A stretch of 64,000 nucleotides of DNA from Mycolicibacterium sarraceniae (GCF_010731875.1 NZ_AP022595.1:1860001-1924000), one strand, 5' to 3'; positions 49,679 through 59,259 are shown, numbered from the stretch's first letter. Notes: generated from the sequence alone by a model not told the origin. Numbers and translations: made by a program.

Positions 49679-49972
49679 TCAGCCGTAGGTAACCGGCATA
49701 CGCTGGGTGCCGAGAGCGATGGTGCCATCGTCGGTGCGCACCGAGGCCTCGATCACGTCACCGTCGTGCAGGTATTTCGGGTGGGTGGCCCGCCGCACGT
49801 CACTGGTCACCACCAGGCCCGCGATGAAGTCACTGATGAGACCACAGCGTTCCTGTGCGCGCTGGTGGTACGCGTTTCTCGTATTGACCAGCTTGGGCCG
49901 CCCGGATGGGCGATGAACAACATCATCTGCCGCCACGACCAGCTCCCGCTGAAATTGATTGCGGCCTAAGGC
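49679..49972 (-). pseudogene. Fragment, possibly of a fumarylacetoacetate hydrolase-family gene
   Basis: The last part, PKYLHDGDVIEASVRTDDGT with IALGTQRMPVTYG, resembles the usual end of FAH-family hydrolases. The preceding ~60 codons do not match that fold. No proper start is seen, and it runs into the sulfatase stop (49966). Neighbouring remnants of a hydroxyphenylpropionate hydroxylase would fit a lost aromatic-degradation locus. Weak assignment. Confidence 0.4.
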
Positions 49973-51735
49973 CACAACCGGCGCCGCGCTGTCGGCGGCC
50001 GCCGTGAGGCGTACGGCCACGGGTTGTTGCGCTCGGGAACCGCGTCGGCGCGGACCTGCTTGAGCTGGGTCCGCAACTGCGCCCTGAGGTCATGCAGCTG
50101 CGGGTCGGTCCACCGGTTGACCGCTTCGATCGGATCGCCGGTCAGGTCGTAGAGCTCCCACTGATCGTCGAGCGGGCTGGTCCGGTAGGTCTGCCCGCCC
50201 AAGCCGTTGGCCGCCAGCTGCCGCACGCCGGGTTCGGTCCAGGTGCCCGGGTCGTCGAAGGTGCGGACCAGCTTCCATAGCCGGCCGTCCAGCCGGGTGA
50301 CAAGCCCTTCGAAGTTGGCCGCGGTATGGGCCGGAATCCGGATGCGCAACAGCGCAGGTGGGTTTACGGTCCGTTTGAGTCGACGAGCCAACCCGGAGGC
50401 TCCGGTATCGCCTTCGAGCATGTTGTCGCGGGTCATGATGTACACCGCGCGGTCATCGTCGTCGGGCGCCCCGTCGACGATGGGCATGAGGTTGCGTCCA
50501 GGCAAGGCATGCACCTCGGAGAACGATTCGGAAAGCGTTGCGGCAACGGCTGTTACGTCGACACCGGCGGCGGCGAGCAACGTCGGCACCAGATCGACGT
50601 GCGAGGTCGGTGCGCTGACCGTGCGCGGCGCGCAGGCATGGGCGCCGACCCGGGCGATCACGAACGGCACCCGCGTCGCCTCGTCGTAGAGGTTGAACCA
50701 CTTCTGATGCAGCCCGCCGTGAGCACCCAGCAGATCCCCATGGTCGGCGGTGCGCACCAGCACGGCATCGGTGGATCCGTCTTCGGTCACTGCCCGGCGC
50801 ACCCGGTCGATCGGCCCGTCCACTTCGGCATGTAACCGGTAGTAGAGGTCTCGATAGCGTTGGGCGCCGCGGTCGTACACCTGTTGGACTGCCGACGCCG
50901 GACCATATCCGGAGTAATAGGCCTCCCGGAACGCGATCTGGGCCGCCGGCTTGGTCCGCAGGTCTTCGGCCGCGGTGGGTGCTGCGGGTACCGGCGGGGG
51001 GTCCAACGGTGAAGGAGCCAGCGGACTTCGAGCCGCCCACGTCGGAAACAACACGATGTCATGCGGATTGACGAAGCTCGCCACGAGCAGGAACGGGCGC
51101 AGCGCGGCGGGGTCACCGGCGCGCCTGCGCGCGTAGCGGTCCTGAAGCCAGCCGACCACCCGGTCGGCGATCAGGGGGTCGCGACGGAATCCGCTGTTGG
51201 CCAGACCTGCTCCGTGTGGTTCGGGCCCGACCCAGCCGGAGAAGCCGAACGATGCCAGCGGGTCGGCGTCCAGATAGCGCCGTACCGCGGCCGGGTCGAT
51301 GACACCGTCGTCGTCATTGGTCGCGAGCGGTCCGCCGGTTGCGGGGTCAGTCAGGTCGGCGTGCGAAATATGCCACTTACCGTCGTAATGGGTGTCGTAG
51401 CCGGCGGCGCGAAACCAGTTGCCCAGGGTCGGTACTTCGCCGCCCCGCAGCCACCGCATCCGGGAATCGTCGAAAGACTTCCCGATGCCGTCGGTCTGGG
51501 TGACACCGTGCAGGTCGGGATATTGTCCGGTGAAGATCGTCGGCCGGCTTGGCACACAGGCCAACGAACCGGTGTAGTGGCGACCGAAGCTGACCCCGTG
51601 CTCATCAAACCAGCGCCGTCCGGTCAAGGTCCGTTGCCGCCAAGCGAGGACGTCGCTGGATTCGTAGGGGACGGTGGCCCGCTCCTCGTCGGTCATCACG
51701 ATGACGATGTCGGGGCGATCAGACACTTCAGGCAT
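49966..51735 (-). CDS. Sulfatase (formylglycine-dependent alkaline phosphatase fold)
   Basis: 589 residues, ATG 51735. Metal-site start PDIVIVMTDEERATVPY and the CxPSR formylglycine motif (ACVPSRPTIFTGQYP, Cys near residue 59), followed by HYDGKWHISH and a later ADHGDLLGAHGGLHQKW, all expected catalytic parts. No signal peptide, so cytoplasmic. It hydrolyses sulfate esters of unknown substrate and needs a formylglycine-generating enzyme. Overlaps the SRPBCC gene by 8 bp and is cotranscribed with it. Confidence 0.9.
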   Translation of the reverse strand: MPEVSDRPDIVIVMTDEERATVPYESSDVLAWRQRTLTGRRWFDEHGVSFGRHYTGSLACVPSRPTIFTGQYPDLHGVTQTDGIGKSFDDSRMRWLRGGEVPTLGNWFRAAGYDTHYDGKWHISHADLTDPATGGPLATNDDDGVIDPAAVRRYLDADPLASFGFSGWVGPEPHGAGLANSGFRRDPLIADRVVGWLQDRYARRRAGDPAALRPFLLVASFVNPHDIVLFPTWAARSPLAPSPLDPPPVPAAPTAAEDLRTKPAAQIAFREAYYSGYGPASAVQQVYDRGAQRYRDLYYRLHAEVDGPIDRVRRAVTEDGSTDAVLVRTADHGDLLGAHGGLHQKWFNLYDEATRVPFVIARVGAHACAPRTVSAPTSHVDLVPTLLAAAGVDVTAVAATLSESFSEVHALPGRNLMPIVDGAPDDDDRAVYIMTRDNMLEGDTGASGLARRLKRTVNPPALLRIRIPAHTAANFEGLVTRLDGRLWKLVRTFDDPGTWTEPGVRQLAANGLGGQTYRTSPLDDQWELYDLTGDPIEAVNRWTDPQLHDLRAQLRTQLKQVRADAVPERNNPWPYASRRPPTARRRLWP

Positions 51736-52189
51736 ATCGGACTTCCGTTCGGTCGGCCAGTCCGGTCAGTAATGCGTCGAGCATCTTGGCCGAGACGCGG
51801 CTGACGACGAGTTCGACGATTCGGCCCAGCGGCCCGCCGGCCGTGACGGTGCTGGCCAGCGTGACCGCGGTCGCATCGGCGGACGGTGTGAGGGTCCAGC
51901 GGTTATTCACCCGCAACCAGCTGGGGAAGCCTTCGACGTCATAGGCCAGCGCGTGCGGGGGTTCGAACTCGGTGATCCGTTCAACGAGCGCATTTCGACC
52001 GACCTGAACGCGCCGTGTCGTCGTCAGCCCGATCTCCTGCACCTGCGGGCTCAACAGACAGGAGTGGTCCACGTCGGCAGCCCAGGCGCTGATGGCGCCG
52101 AAGTCGGCCAGGACATCCCAAATTGCCTGCGGCTGGGCCGCTACCGTACGCAGGCGGCGAATCTTGGCCACCGGGCCATTCAACCGCAT
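51728..52189 (-). CDS. SRPBCC (START-like) family protein
   Basis: 153 residues, ATG 52189. Opening [20 protein letters not shown] followed by [17 protein letters not shown] and a C-terminal amphipathic helix ([20 protein letters not shown]) is the polyketide-cyclase/START-like barrel that binds hydrophobic ligands. Coupled by overlap to the sulfatase, so possibly a carrier or chaperone for its substrate; unproven. Diverges from mbtK. Confidence 0.8.
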   Translation of the reverse strand: MRLNGPVAKIRRLRTVAAQPQAIWDVLADFGAISAWAADVDHSCLLSPQVQEIGLTTTRRVQVGRNALVERITEFEPPHALAYDVEGFPSWLRVNNRWTLTPSADATAVTLASTVTAGGPLGRIVELVVSRVSAKMLDALLTGLADRTEVRYA

Positions 52190-52255
52190 CTGCGAACGCG
52201 ATGTCGAGGATCGGACCTGCCGCTGGCGCGGGTCCCTGCGCTACGCTCCCCAACG

Positions 52256-52855
52256 ATGACCGAGCTTGTTCTTGCCCGTGCGCTGACCGACCTGTCTGAC
52301 GAGGTGGCAGCGGTGCCGGCGCCCCCGGTTCCGGTCGTCGACGCGCCGTACTCACTTCGTGCGGCCACTGAGTCGGATGCCGAGGTGGTCGCCGAGTGGA
52401 TGAACCGGCCGCACCTGGCCGAGGCGTGGGAATACGACTGGCCGGTCGAGCGCTGGCGCAACCATCTTCTGGCCCAACTCGGCGGCTCCTATTCGCTGCC
52501 ATTGATCGCCAGCCTCAACGGTGTTGACGGTGCGTATCTCGAGATCTATCGGGCCGCAAAGGATTCAATCGCTCCCCGTTATGGCGTCGATCCGTGGGAC
52601 CTCGGGCTGCACGCCGCGATCGCTGATCTGAGCGCCGTGAACCGGGGCCTGGCGCCACGCCTGCTCCCGCGTATCGTCGCCAGTTTGTTCGCTATCGAAC
52701 CGCGCTGTCGCCGTGTGATGTTCGACCCCGACCATCGCAACACATCCGCTCGGCGGCTGTGCGAATTCGTCGGCTGCCAGTTCCTCGGCGAGCACGACAT
52801 GGCGAACCGGCGGATGGCGCTCTATTCGTTCGAGCGCCCGACGAACTTGGCGTAG
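52256..52855 (+). CDS. mbtK: Mycobactin lysine-N-acyltransferase MbtK
   Basis: 199 residues from ATG 52256; a longer frame further upstream is a shadow. GNAT-type IucB/MbtK fold: [20 protein letters not shown] near the start, then [20 protein letters not shown] and [19 protein letters not shown] with the typical siderophore-acyltransferase end. It transfers the long acyl chain from MbtL to the lysine epsilon-amino group of mycobactin. Its 3' end overlaps mbtN by 34 bp, convergent, as in M. tuberculosis Rv1347c/Rv1346. Confidence 0.93.
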   Translation: MTELVLARALTDLSDEVAAVPAPPVPVVDAPYSLRAATESDAEVVAEWMNRPHLAEAWEYDWPVERWRNHLLAQLGGSYSLPLIASLNGVDGAYLEIYRAAKDSIAPRYGVDPWDLGLHAAIADLSAVNRGLAPRLLPRIVASLFAIEPRCRRVMFDPDHRNTSARRLCEFVGCQFLGEHDMANRRMALYSFERPTNLA

Positions 52856-53970
52856 CCGTCGAAGTCGGGTTTGAGCCCGGCGGCGACCAACTCCCACAGC
52901 ACTTCGTCGGTACCACCACCGACGCGGGCCAGCTTCATGTCACGCCACCATCGGCCCAGCGGTGTCTCGTCGACCAGGAATGCCGAGCCGCCGAAGATGT
53001 GCAGGCACTCCCCGGCGACCTCCTCGCCCAGTCGCGCGGCGCTGACTTTGAACGCCGCGGCGGTACGCAGATCGAGGCGGCCTCCCGCGGCGAAACCGTC
53101 GAGGGCGTGGCGTAGCAGTGACACGCGCGCGGAGAGGTCGGCGATCCGCAACCGCAGCGCCTGGTGTTCGAAGAGCGTTTGACCGAACTGCTTGCGGGTC
53201 ATCATGCGCGCCAACGTGATTCCGATGGCTCGCTCACATGACGCCGCGACCTGCGCGGCCACGGAGACACGTTCGTGGGCAAGACCCCAGCTGATGGCGG
53301 CCAGGCCGGTGCCGGAGCGCGCCACGAGTGCGTCTTCGGGTACCCAGGTGTCGATGTGGACTGCCGCGGTGTCCAGCGGTCCGGCGCTGAGTTTGCGATA
53401 GGGCGGTTGCACATCGACGTTCGCGGTCGGTACCGCTACCAGCGCGACATTGCCGTGCCGGCTCCCGGCGTCGTAGTCGACACTGCGGGCGACGACGATG
53501 ATGTGATCGGCGATGGGGGACAGCGAGACGAACTTCTTGGTCCCGCGTACGTCGAATCCGCCGTCGCGCTGGCGAATTGTGGTTTTACAGATCTGCAGAT
53601 CTGACCCGCCCGATTCCTCCGATGCGCCGATGCACAACACGGCGTCGCCGTCGATGGCCTGCTCGCAGATGTCACGCAGGTAATCGGATCTGGCGAAGCG
53701 GCGCAAAATCGCGATTGCCGAGTCGTGCAGGCTGGCTCCGACGGCGATACCCGCCGACATTTGGTCGCCGAGCGCGGACGCCAGCGCGATGAGCTTGCCG
53801 AGATCGGCCTGGGTTTGAGTGGGCTCACCCCATTTGTGGCGGAACACCCCGGACTTGCCCAGGTGTTCGATCAGCTGCCGCGGAAATCGTTCGCTCGCTT
53901 CGGCTTCGGCGGTCCAGAGTGCGACCTGCTCGTCGAAGGTGGCGGCCAGTAGTTCGGTGAACCCAGTCAT
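52822..53970 (-). CDS. mbtN: Acyl-ACP dehydrogenase MbtN (FadE14)
   Basis: 382 residues from ATG 53970, which overlaps the mbtM stop in ATGA; the longer frame to 54084 lies within mbtM. Flavin-site motif [18 protein letters not shown] and C-terminal [19 protein letters not shown] are typical acyl-CoA dehydrogenase blocks. It introduces the alpha,beta double bond in the mycobactin acyl chain while bound to MbtL. Third gene of mbtL-mbtM-mbtN. Confidence 0.92.
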   Translation of the reverse strand: MTGFTELLAATFDEQVALWTAEAEASERFPRQLIEHLGKSGVFRHKWGEPTQTQADLGKLIALASALGDQMSAGIAVGASLHDSAIAILRRFARSDYLRDICEQAIDGDAVLCIGASEESGGSDLQICKTTIRQRDGGFDVRGTKKFVSLSPIADHIIVVARSVDYDAGSRHGNVALVAVPTANVDVQPPYRKLSAGPLDTAAVHIDTWVPEDALVARSGTGLAAISWGLAHERVSVAAQVAASCERAIGITLARMMTRKQFGQTLFEHQALRLRIADLSARVSLLRHALDGFAAGGRLDLRTAAAFKVSAARLGEEVAGECLHIFGGSAFLVDETPLGRWWRDMKLARVGGGTDEVLWELVAAGLKPDFDGYAKFVGRSNE

Positions 53971-55514
53971 ACGGCCGCCGATTCCAGTTGACTCTGCACT
54001 GCCAGACGGCGCAACTTGCCCGACGACGTCCTGGGCAGTGACCCGGGTGCCAGCAACATGACGGTGGCGGGGGCGACTCCGCACACCGCGGCCACCCGCT
54101 GGGTCACCGCGGTGCGGGCTGCCGCCTCGTCGCGACCGCGGAATTCGGCTGCCACCACCAATCCTGGACGAGGGGAACCGGGTGGGGTGCTCACGGCCAC
54201 CACCGCACCCTCACGCACGCCGGGAATCTGGGCGACGACCTGCTCGACCTCACTGGGGAAGATATTGCGACCGGCAACCCAGATGACCTCTTTGGCACGC
54301 CCGCAGACGACCAGTCCATCTTCCGTCAGATAGCCGAGATCACCTGTGGGGTACCAGTTCTCGCTATCGATCGGCTCCTCTCCGAGGTAGCCGCTCATCA
54401 GCGAGGTACTGCGGATCTCGATCTGCCCGACACCGGGCGGAGCGTTGTCGAAGGGGACGGTACGGATCTCGATCCCTTGGATGGGCGGCCCGAGAAGTGC
54501 TTGGCGCTGCTTGCCCGTCGGGCCGTCGACCTCGTCGACCAGCAAACCGGTGCCGGCGGCCGGCATGGTGACCGCGCAGACCGATTCAGCCAGGCCATAG
54601 GCGGGGGCAGCGGCTGACGCGCGAAATCCGAACGGCCCCATCGCGGTTGCGAATCGCGCGAAGCCGTCGCAATCGATCGGCTCGCCACCGTTGATTGCGA
54701 CCCGGACACTGCTGAGGTCGACATCGCTGACTCGGCTGGAGTACTTGCCGAGCAAGTTGTAGGCGAAGTTGGGGCCCGCGGTGATCGTGGCGCGGCTCTT
54801 CGAGATCCACTTCAGCCACCGGAACGGCGAGGCAGCGAACGCCGCAGTCGGTGCCAGCCACAGCGACATGCCGGATATGGCAGAACTGACCAGGCAGGCC
54901 AAGCCCATGTCGTGGTAGAGCGGCAACCACAGGCAGCCCACGTCGGCCGGGTTCACTCCGAGGCGCTGAATCAGGCCGCGGGCGTTGTTGAGTACCGCAT
55001 CGGGTGACAGCACAGCGGTGCGCGGATAACCGGTGGACCCGGCCGTCCCCTGCAGGACGGCGATATTGGTGTGCGCGACCTCGACCATGCCGGCCGGATA
55101 GCCGTTGATTTTCGCGAGATCGTGGACGGCCACCACAGAGTTGCCCTCGAGCAGCAGGTCCAGTTCGGCGCCGTGGCTGAATACCGCGCCGACGCCGATA
55201 CCGCCGAAACGTGCCAGGGTGGTCGCTGCCCACTGGGCCGGATCGGCACCGCGAGTCATGGTCGGCAGGATGGACAGGCCTCGACCGGATATCAACGCAC
55301 CGAAGAGGGTGGCGACCAGTTCGATCGTCGGTTCTCCGACCAGACCTATTGCCGGGGAGCCCGTTTCACGAATGAGCGCGGCGGCCTGCTGGGCGCGCGC
55401 GTGCACCTCTCGCCATGGGTACGGTCGCCAGGTATCGGTCTCGCGGTCGAGGATGACCAGGTCGGTGGTCGACCATGTCAGCGACTCCGTCAGTGCCGAG
55501 GCAAGTGCGTTCAT
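53967..55514 (-). CDS. mbtM: Fatty acyl-AMP ligase MbtM (FadD33)
   Basis: 515 residues, ATG 55514, overlapping mbtL stop by ATGA. Motifs [20 protein letters not shown] (P-loop-like), [15 protein letters not shown], and [20 protein letters not shown], with [10 protein letters not shown] near the end. It activates a fatty acid and loads it onto the carrier protein MbtL. The shorter adenylation P-loop (GTAGSTG) follows M. tuberculosis MbtM. No internal break seen. Confidence 0.93.
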   Translation of the reverse strand: MNALASALTESLTWSTTDLVILDRETDTWRPYPWREVHARAQQAAALIRETGSPAIGLVGEPTIELVATLFGALISGRGLSILPTMTRGADPAQWAATTLARFGGIGVGAVFSHGAELDLLLEGNSVVAVHDLAKINGYPAGMVEVAHTNIAVLQGTAGSTGYPRTAVLSPDAVLNNARGLIQRLGVNPADVGCLWLPLYHDMGLACLVSSAISGMSLWLAPTAAFAASPFRWLKWISKSRATITAGPNFAYNLLGKYSSRVSDVDLSSVRVAINGGEPIDCDGFARFATAMGPFGFRASAAAPAYGLAESVCAVTMPAAGTGLLVDEVDGPTGKQRQALLGPPIQGIEIRTVPFDNAPPGVGQIEIRSTSLMSGYLGEEPIDSENWYPTGDLGYLTEDGLVVCGRAKEVIWVAGRNIFPSEVEQVVAQIPGVREGAVVAVSTPPGSPRPGLVVAAEFRGRDEAAARTAVTQRVAAVCGVAPATVMLLAPGSLPRTSSGKLRRLAVQSQLESAAV

Positions 55515-55756
55515 CCCTGTGCTTTATTGCGGATCGCTGTGTCGAGGTCAGCGAGGGTGTTGCAGGCCAGCAACTCTTCCTCCGACAGCACAACGCCGAG
55601 CTTCTCCTCGATGGCGACCATGCCGACCGCGAAGGCCACCGAATCGAGTCCGACCTCATCGATCAGGTGGGAATCCGGTGTGAACCGAGACACGTCGATC
55701 TGGAGATCTTCACGGAAGATGCTCGCCAGCTCGCCACTGATCGTCGAAGAGTCCAT
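55511..55756 (-). CDS. mbtL: Acyl carrier protein MbtL
   Basis: 81 residues from ATG 55756 (MDSSTISGELASIFRED); the longer frame would run through the IdeR box. The phosphopantetheine site is DEVGLDSVAFAVG, Ser near residue 41. It carries the mycobactin acyl chain between MbtM, MbtN and MbtK. First gene of the mbtLMN unit and preceded by an iron-box. Confidence 0.92.
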   Translation of the reverse strand: MDSSTISGELASIFREDLQIDVSRFTPDSHLIDEVGLDSVAFAVGMVAIEEKLGVVLSEEELLACNTLADLDTAIRNKAQG

Positions 55757-55780
55757 GGCTGGGAAGGGTACGTCATGGAA

Positions 55781-55799
55781 TTTGGTAAGGCTACCCTTA
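55781..55799. promoter_or_regulatory. IdeR iron-box upstream of mbtL
   Basis: TTTGGTAAGGCTACCCTTA matches the IdeR/DtxR palindrome TTAGGTTAGGCTAACCTAA at 15 of 19 positions and is 25 bp upstream of mbtL. Iron-loaded IdeR would repress mbtLMN. Known mbt-2 genes are IdeR-repressed in M. tuberculosis. Confidence 0.75.
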
Positions 55800-55855
55800 C
55801 GGGCTGCCTGCGGCAATGGGGTGACGTCCCGCGCTCGGGCCGCATTGGCTTAGCT

Positions 55856-56309
55856 CTCAACAAACTGTTCATCGCTGGTGCGGCGATGGTGACGGCCGGC
55901 ACTATCGCCGTCAGCCCTGTCACTCCGTCGTCCAGCGAAATGTCTGCTGTTCGGCCTGCTGGCCACGCTGCAACCGATCTACGGCACGCTGCTCACCACT
56001 ACTGCGCGCGCTGGCACCGTGCCGGTGCCTGGGATCCCCCAGATCATCGCTCAGAACTTTGCCAACGCGATCGGGGAAACCCTCGGCGGCTGCCGCCACC
56101 GCGGCCGTCACCGCCGCGCCCGCGACGGACTTGGCGGTGAGTGTCAAGACGGTGAGGTCGCCAAGAAGACCAGTGCCAGTTCGGCCGACGCCGCCGGTGA
56201 CAGGACCTCGACCGCTCCGAGCGCCGGTGGTGCGAAGAAGGCGGCCGGCAGCGGGCATAACGCCCGGGCCACGGCATCGAGCTCATCGGGTTCGTTCAGC
56301 TCGAAGTGA
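55856..56309 (+). pseudogene. Decayed gene for an exported mycobacterial protein
   Basis: A signal-like stretch LNKLFIAGAAMVTAGTIAVS and PVTPSS is followed, in other frames, by LFGLLATLQPIYGTLLTTTA and GIPQIIAQNFANAIGETLGG, and finally by a Ser/Ala/Lys-rich tail (VAKKTSASSADAAGDRTS) to TGA 56309. At least two frame changes and a large internal loss are needed to explain this. Intact relatives are long Ala-rich exported proteins of unknown role common in environmental mycobacteria. A strong terminator follows 11 bp later, showing that the gene was once functional. Confidence 0.55.
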
Positions 56310-56320
56310 CTCGCACGTTG

Positions 56321-56359
56321 GAAGGGCCGGGCTCCTGGGATACCAGGGCCCGGCCCTTC
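56321..56359. terminator. Strong hairpin terminator after the decayed gene
   Basis: GAAGGGCCGGGC and GCCCGGCCCTTC form a 12-bp perfect stem. A single bulged T and an inner CCTGG/CCAGG stem with a GATA loop extend it. Lies 11 bp after TGA 56309. No T tract. Confidence 0.8.
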
Positions 56360-56449
56360 GCCGGAGAGGGGGCCCCCAATTTCCGGCCGAAGTGTTCGAC
56401 AATGGCACGGCCGGCGACCACGGGAGGTGGTGGGGGACGAGGAGTGATC

Positions 56450-57316
56450 ATGGTGAGACCCGGATGTGACGTCGCCCGGATAGCTGGTGTGACCCGCCCG
56501 ATCTCGTTGGCGCCGCTCACGGTGCTTGAGCTGGACCCTGCTGAGATGGTCGAGTGCGCAGCGCAGGCCGGTTTCGATGCGGTCGGGCTTCGCCTGATCC
56601 GTGCCACCGACGCCGAGCCGCTGCGCCCCACGATCGGCATGACCCCGCTGATTCGCGAGACCCGCCGCAGGCTCGATGACACCGGGTTGGCCTTGATCGA
56701 TATCGAGGTCCTACGCCTGACACCTCAAACCCGGATCCGGCGTGACTTCGCCGCCTTCGTCGAGACCGGTGCCTACTTGGGCGCCAGTCAGATCCTCGTC
56801 ACCGGCAACGACCCCGATCACGCCCGCCTCGCCGACAATTTGGGCGAACTTGCCGATCTGGCAGCCGATTACGCGTTGGCAGCCAATCTCGAGCCGATGC
56901 CGTGGACGGATGTCGCGAACCTTCAGCAGGGCGCAGCCATCGTGGCCCGCTGCGGCCACCCCAATGTCGGGCTACTGGTCGACGCCCTGCACTACGACCG
57001 GGCACTGAACACTCCGGCGGATCTGGCGGCGTTGCCCAGCGATTGGTTTCGTTACGTCCAGATCTGTGACGGTGTGCCCGAGCGGCCGACGACCGTCGAG
57101 GCCTTGCGGTACCAGGGCCGCAATGCGCGGCTGTTCCCTGGTGCCGGGAACATCGACCTGGTTGGGATGCTGCGTGCGCTTCCGCGCGATGTTCCGGTCA
57201 GCGTGGAGGCGCCGGTGCTGTGGCAGGCCTCGGCGCTCGATCGCAGCCGTGCGGCACTGTGCGGCGCGCGGGAGGTCCTTGACCTCGCGGACGCCGACTG
57301 CCGGCATCTGGCCTGA
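56450..57316 (+). CDS. Sugar phosphate isomerase/epimerase-like TIM barrel
   Basis: 288 residues from ATG 56450 with GAGGAG about 6 nt upstream; the longer frame to 56306 would cross the terminator. Xylose isomerase-like/AP-endonuclease 2 fold: AAQAGFDAVGLRLI near the start, NLEPMPWTDVANLQQG with the metal-binding Glu, GLLVDALHYDRA with Asp and His, and YVQICDGV near 205. Substrate unknown; neighbours give no clue. Probably monocistronic. Confidence 0.85.
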   Translation: MVRPGCDVARIAGVTRPISLAPLTVLELDPAEMVECAAQAGFDAVGLRLIRATDAEPLRPTIGMTPLIRETRRRLDDTGLALIDIEVLRLTPQTRIRRDFAAFVETGAYLGASQILVTGNDPDHARLADNLGELADLAADYALAANLEPMPWTDVANLQQGAAIVARCGHPNVGLLVDALHYDRALNTPADLAALPSDWFRYVQICDGVPERPTTVEALRYQGRNARLFPGAGNIDLVGMLRALPRDVPVSVEAPVLWQASALDRSRAALCGAREVLDLADADCRHLA

Positions 57317-57667
57317 GTCGGCCGGAATGCTTTATGTCGCAATATGTTCGGCCCGAGCGCGTCAACTGGTTGGAGCAACACTTGGCCGGTGCTTTCCACA
57401 TTGATTTCTGGAGAGGTTTCCACCCACGCCAGCTGCGCCGCGACGGTCGACGCGATACGCCCTGTGACCTAGGGTTTTCGGTGGGAGGACACGGCGAGCG
57501 ACGCAGCCGATGCGGCCGGGAACGCGAGCCGAAATCCGCTCTGAGCGCCAGACGTAGGTATTGACCGGGGTGACAGCGGATCCAAAGATGATGCTGCATT
57601 TCTCTCAGGAAACGCACAGAACCAGCGCCAGCCACCGCGGCTAGGCCGTTAACTGCAAAGGGATTGT
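57317..57667. other. 351-bp intergenic region upstream of the PGRS-type gene
   Basis: No convincing ORF or RNA gene is seen on either strand. It must contain the promoter of the glycine-rich gene. A weak ribosome site (AAAGGG, 57656-57661) precedes its ATG. Short plus-strand frames here (for example from 57334) have arginine-rich out-of-frame composition. Confidence 0.4.
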
Positions 57668-59188
57668 ATGAACGCGAAGGTCAAAACTCCAATGGCCGCA
57701 ACGTATTTCACAAAGAAACACGTGACGACGACGGGAGTCGCAGGGGCGGCTCTGGTTGGGCTTTTCGCGTTGGCAGCGGCCGCGGCCGCGCTAGTCGGCG
57801 ATGAGCCGACGGCGGTTTCGGCTCAGGCCAGCGTCAAGCTCGTCTCCTGCGAGACGATCGGCGGGGTCGCCGCGCCCGGCTGCGCCTCGGGTACCGATGT
57901 CGTGAGCACCGCGGCCGCGTCGGCTACGGCCACCGCGTCAGCCTCCGGTGGATTCCTCGTCGGCAACGGTGCTGACGCCGCTGCGGGCTGCGAGGGTGCC
58001 GCGTGCAACGGCGGCGCCGGCGGCCTGCTCTACGGCAATGGCGGCAACGGCGCCAATGGCGGTAACGGTGGTAACGCAGGCTGGTTCGGCGGCAACGGCG
58101 GAAATGGCGCTGCCGGTCTGAACGCTGTGTACAACCAGGACGGCACGCTCAAGTCCGCGGCCACCAACGGTGGCAGCGGCGGCAACGCGGGTCTGTTCTC
58201 CGGGAACGGCGGCAACGGTGGCGCCGGCGGTTCCGACGTCAACACCAGCGCCGCGGGCGCAGGAGCAAACGCGGTGGCCGGCAACGGCGGTAAGGGCGGC
58301 AACGGCGGCCAACTCGCGGCGCTGAGCGCACTCGCGGGCGGCGCGGGTGCCAGCAAGGCTGGCAACGGCGGCGCGGGTGGTGCGGCGTCGTCGGTGAACG
58401 GCAACGCAACCGCCGGCAACGGCGGCAATGGCGGCACCTCGCTGTGGGGATTGCCGACCGAAGGCGCCCCCAGCGACTACGGACCAGGCGCAGGCGGCGC
58501 GGGTGGTTCGGCGACGGTCGGCCTGGCCGACGGCACCGGCGGCACCAGCAGCCAGACCGCCACGGGTGGTAAGGGCGGCTCCGGCGGCTACGCAGCGCTG
58601 TCCGGCAACGGCATCCCCGACCTGGTCGGCAATGGTGGTAAGGGCGGCAATGCCACTGCCTACCAGAGTGGCAAGGCGGTCGGCGGCGCCGGCGGCGACG
58701 GCGGCGGACGCTTCCTGGCGCAGAGCCCCAGCGGCGGCTCGGGTGGTAGCGCCACATCAGAAGCCGGCAGTGCCACTGGTGGCGCGGGCGGCGCCGGCGG
58801 CAGCGGTGGTTTGTCCGGACTCGGTGGCCGCGGTGGCACCGGCGGTAGCGCGACGTCGACCGAGGGTGGCAACACCATCGGCGGCCGTGGCGGTAACGGC
58901 GGCAACGGTGGCACCATCGGCGGCAGCGGCGGCGCGGGCCGTAACGGTGGCAGCGCCACGGGCGGAGTCGCCCGGGGCGGCAACGGTGGCACCGGTGGTT
59001 CCGGCGGCATCTTCGTCGGAAACGGCAACGGCGGCACCAAGACTGGTGTCGGTGGCAACGGTGGTAGCGGTGGCAACGCCACCGGCGGTGCGGGCAAGGC
59101 CAGCACCGGCGGTAACGGCGGCGCGGGTGGCGCCGGCGGCGGCGGCACCGGCAACCAGGGTAACGACGGAAACGCGAGCAACAGCTAG
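57668..59188 (+). CDS. PGRS-type glycine-rich repeat protein without a PE domain
   Basis: 506 residues. A basic start and one strong hydrophobic segment (VAGAALVGLFALAAAAAALV, about 24-43) act as signal or anchor. A linker with Cys residues (SCETIGG, GCASG, CEGAACNGG) follows, then about 390 residues of GGxGG and GNGG repeats (NGGNGANGGNGGNAG), as in PE_PGRS proteins. The ~100-residue PE domain that normally drives ESX-5 export is absent; export would have to use the N-terminal segment. Ends with a clear hairpin terminator. Similar PE-less PGRS proteins occur in non-tuberculous mycobacteria; function unknown. Confidence 0.85.
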   Translation: MNAKVKTPMAATYFTKKHVTTTGVAGAALVGLFALAAAAAALVGDEPTAVSAQASVKLVSCETIGGVAAPGCASGTDVVSTAAASATATASASGGFLVGNGADAAAGCEGAACNGGAGGLLYGNGGNGANGGNGGNAGWFGGNGGNGAAGLNAVYNQDGTLKSAATNGGSGGNAGLFSGNGGNGGAGGSDVNTSAAGAGANAVAGNGGKGGNGGQLAALSALAGGAGASKAGNGGAGGAASSVNGNATAGNGGNGGTSLWGLPTEGAPSDYGPGAGGAGGSATVGLADGTGGTSSQTATGGKGGSGGYAALSGNGIPDLVGNGGKGGNATAYQSGKAVGGAGGDGGGRFLAQSPSGGSGGSATSEAGSATGGAGGAGGSGGLSGLGGRGGTGGSATSTEGGNTIGGRGGNGGNGGTIGGSGGAGRNGGSATGGVARGGNGGTGGSGGIFVGNGNGGTKTGVGGNGGSGGNATGGAGKASTGGNGGAGGAGGGGTGNQGNDGNASNS

Positions 59189-59214
59189 CGATCCCCAGCT
59201 CGTCACACATTGAT

Positions 59215-59259
59215 GCGGGTACGGGTCCCGGCTGCACACCAGCCGGGGCTCGTACCCGC
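59215..59259. terminator. Hairpin terminator after the PGRS-type gene
   Basis: GCGGGTACG...CCGGCTG pairs with CAGCCGG...CGTACCCGC around a CACAC loop, with a four-base internal mismatch. It starts 26 bp past the stop. No T tract. Confidence 0.75.

Noticed and set aside
58020..59180. Possible tandem-repeat or CRISPR-like array
   Set aside because: The repeats are degenerate codons of a PGRS protein in one continuous reading frame, with no regular spacers.
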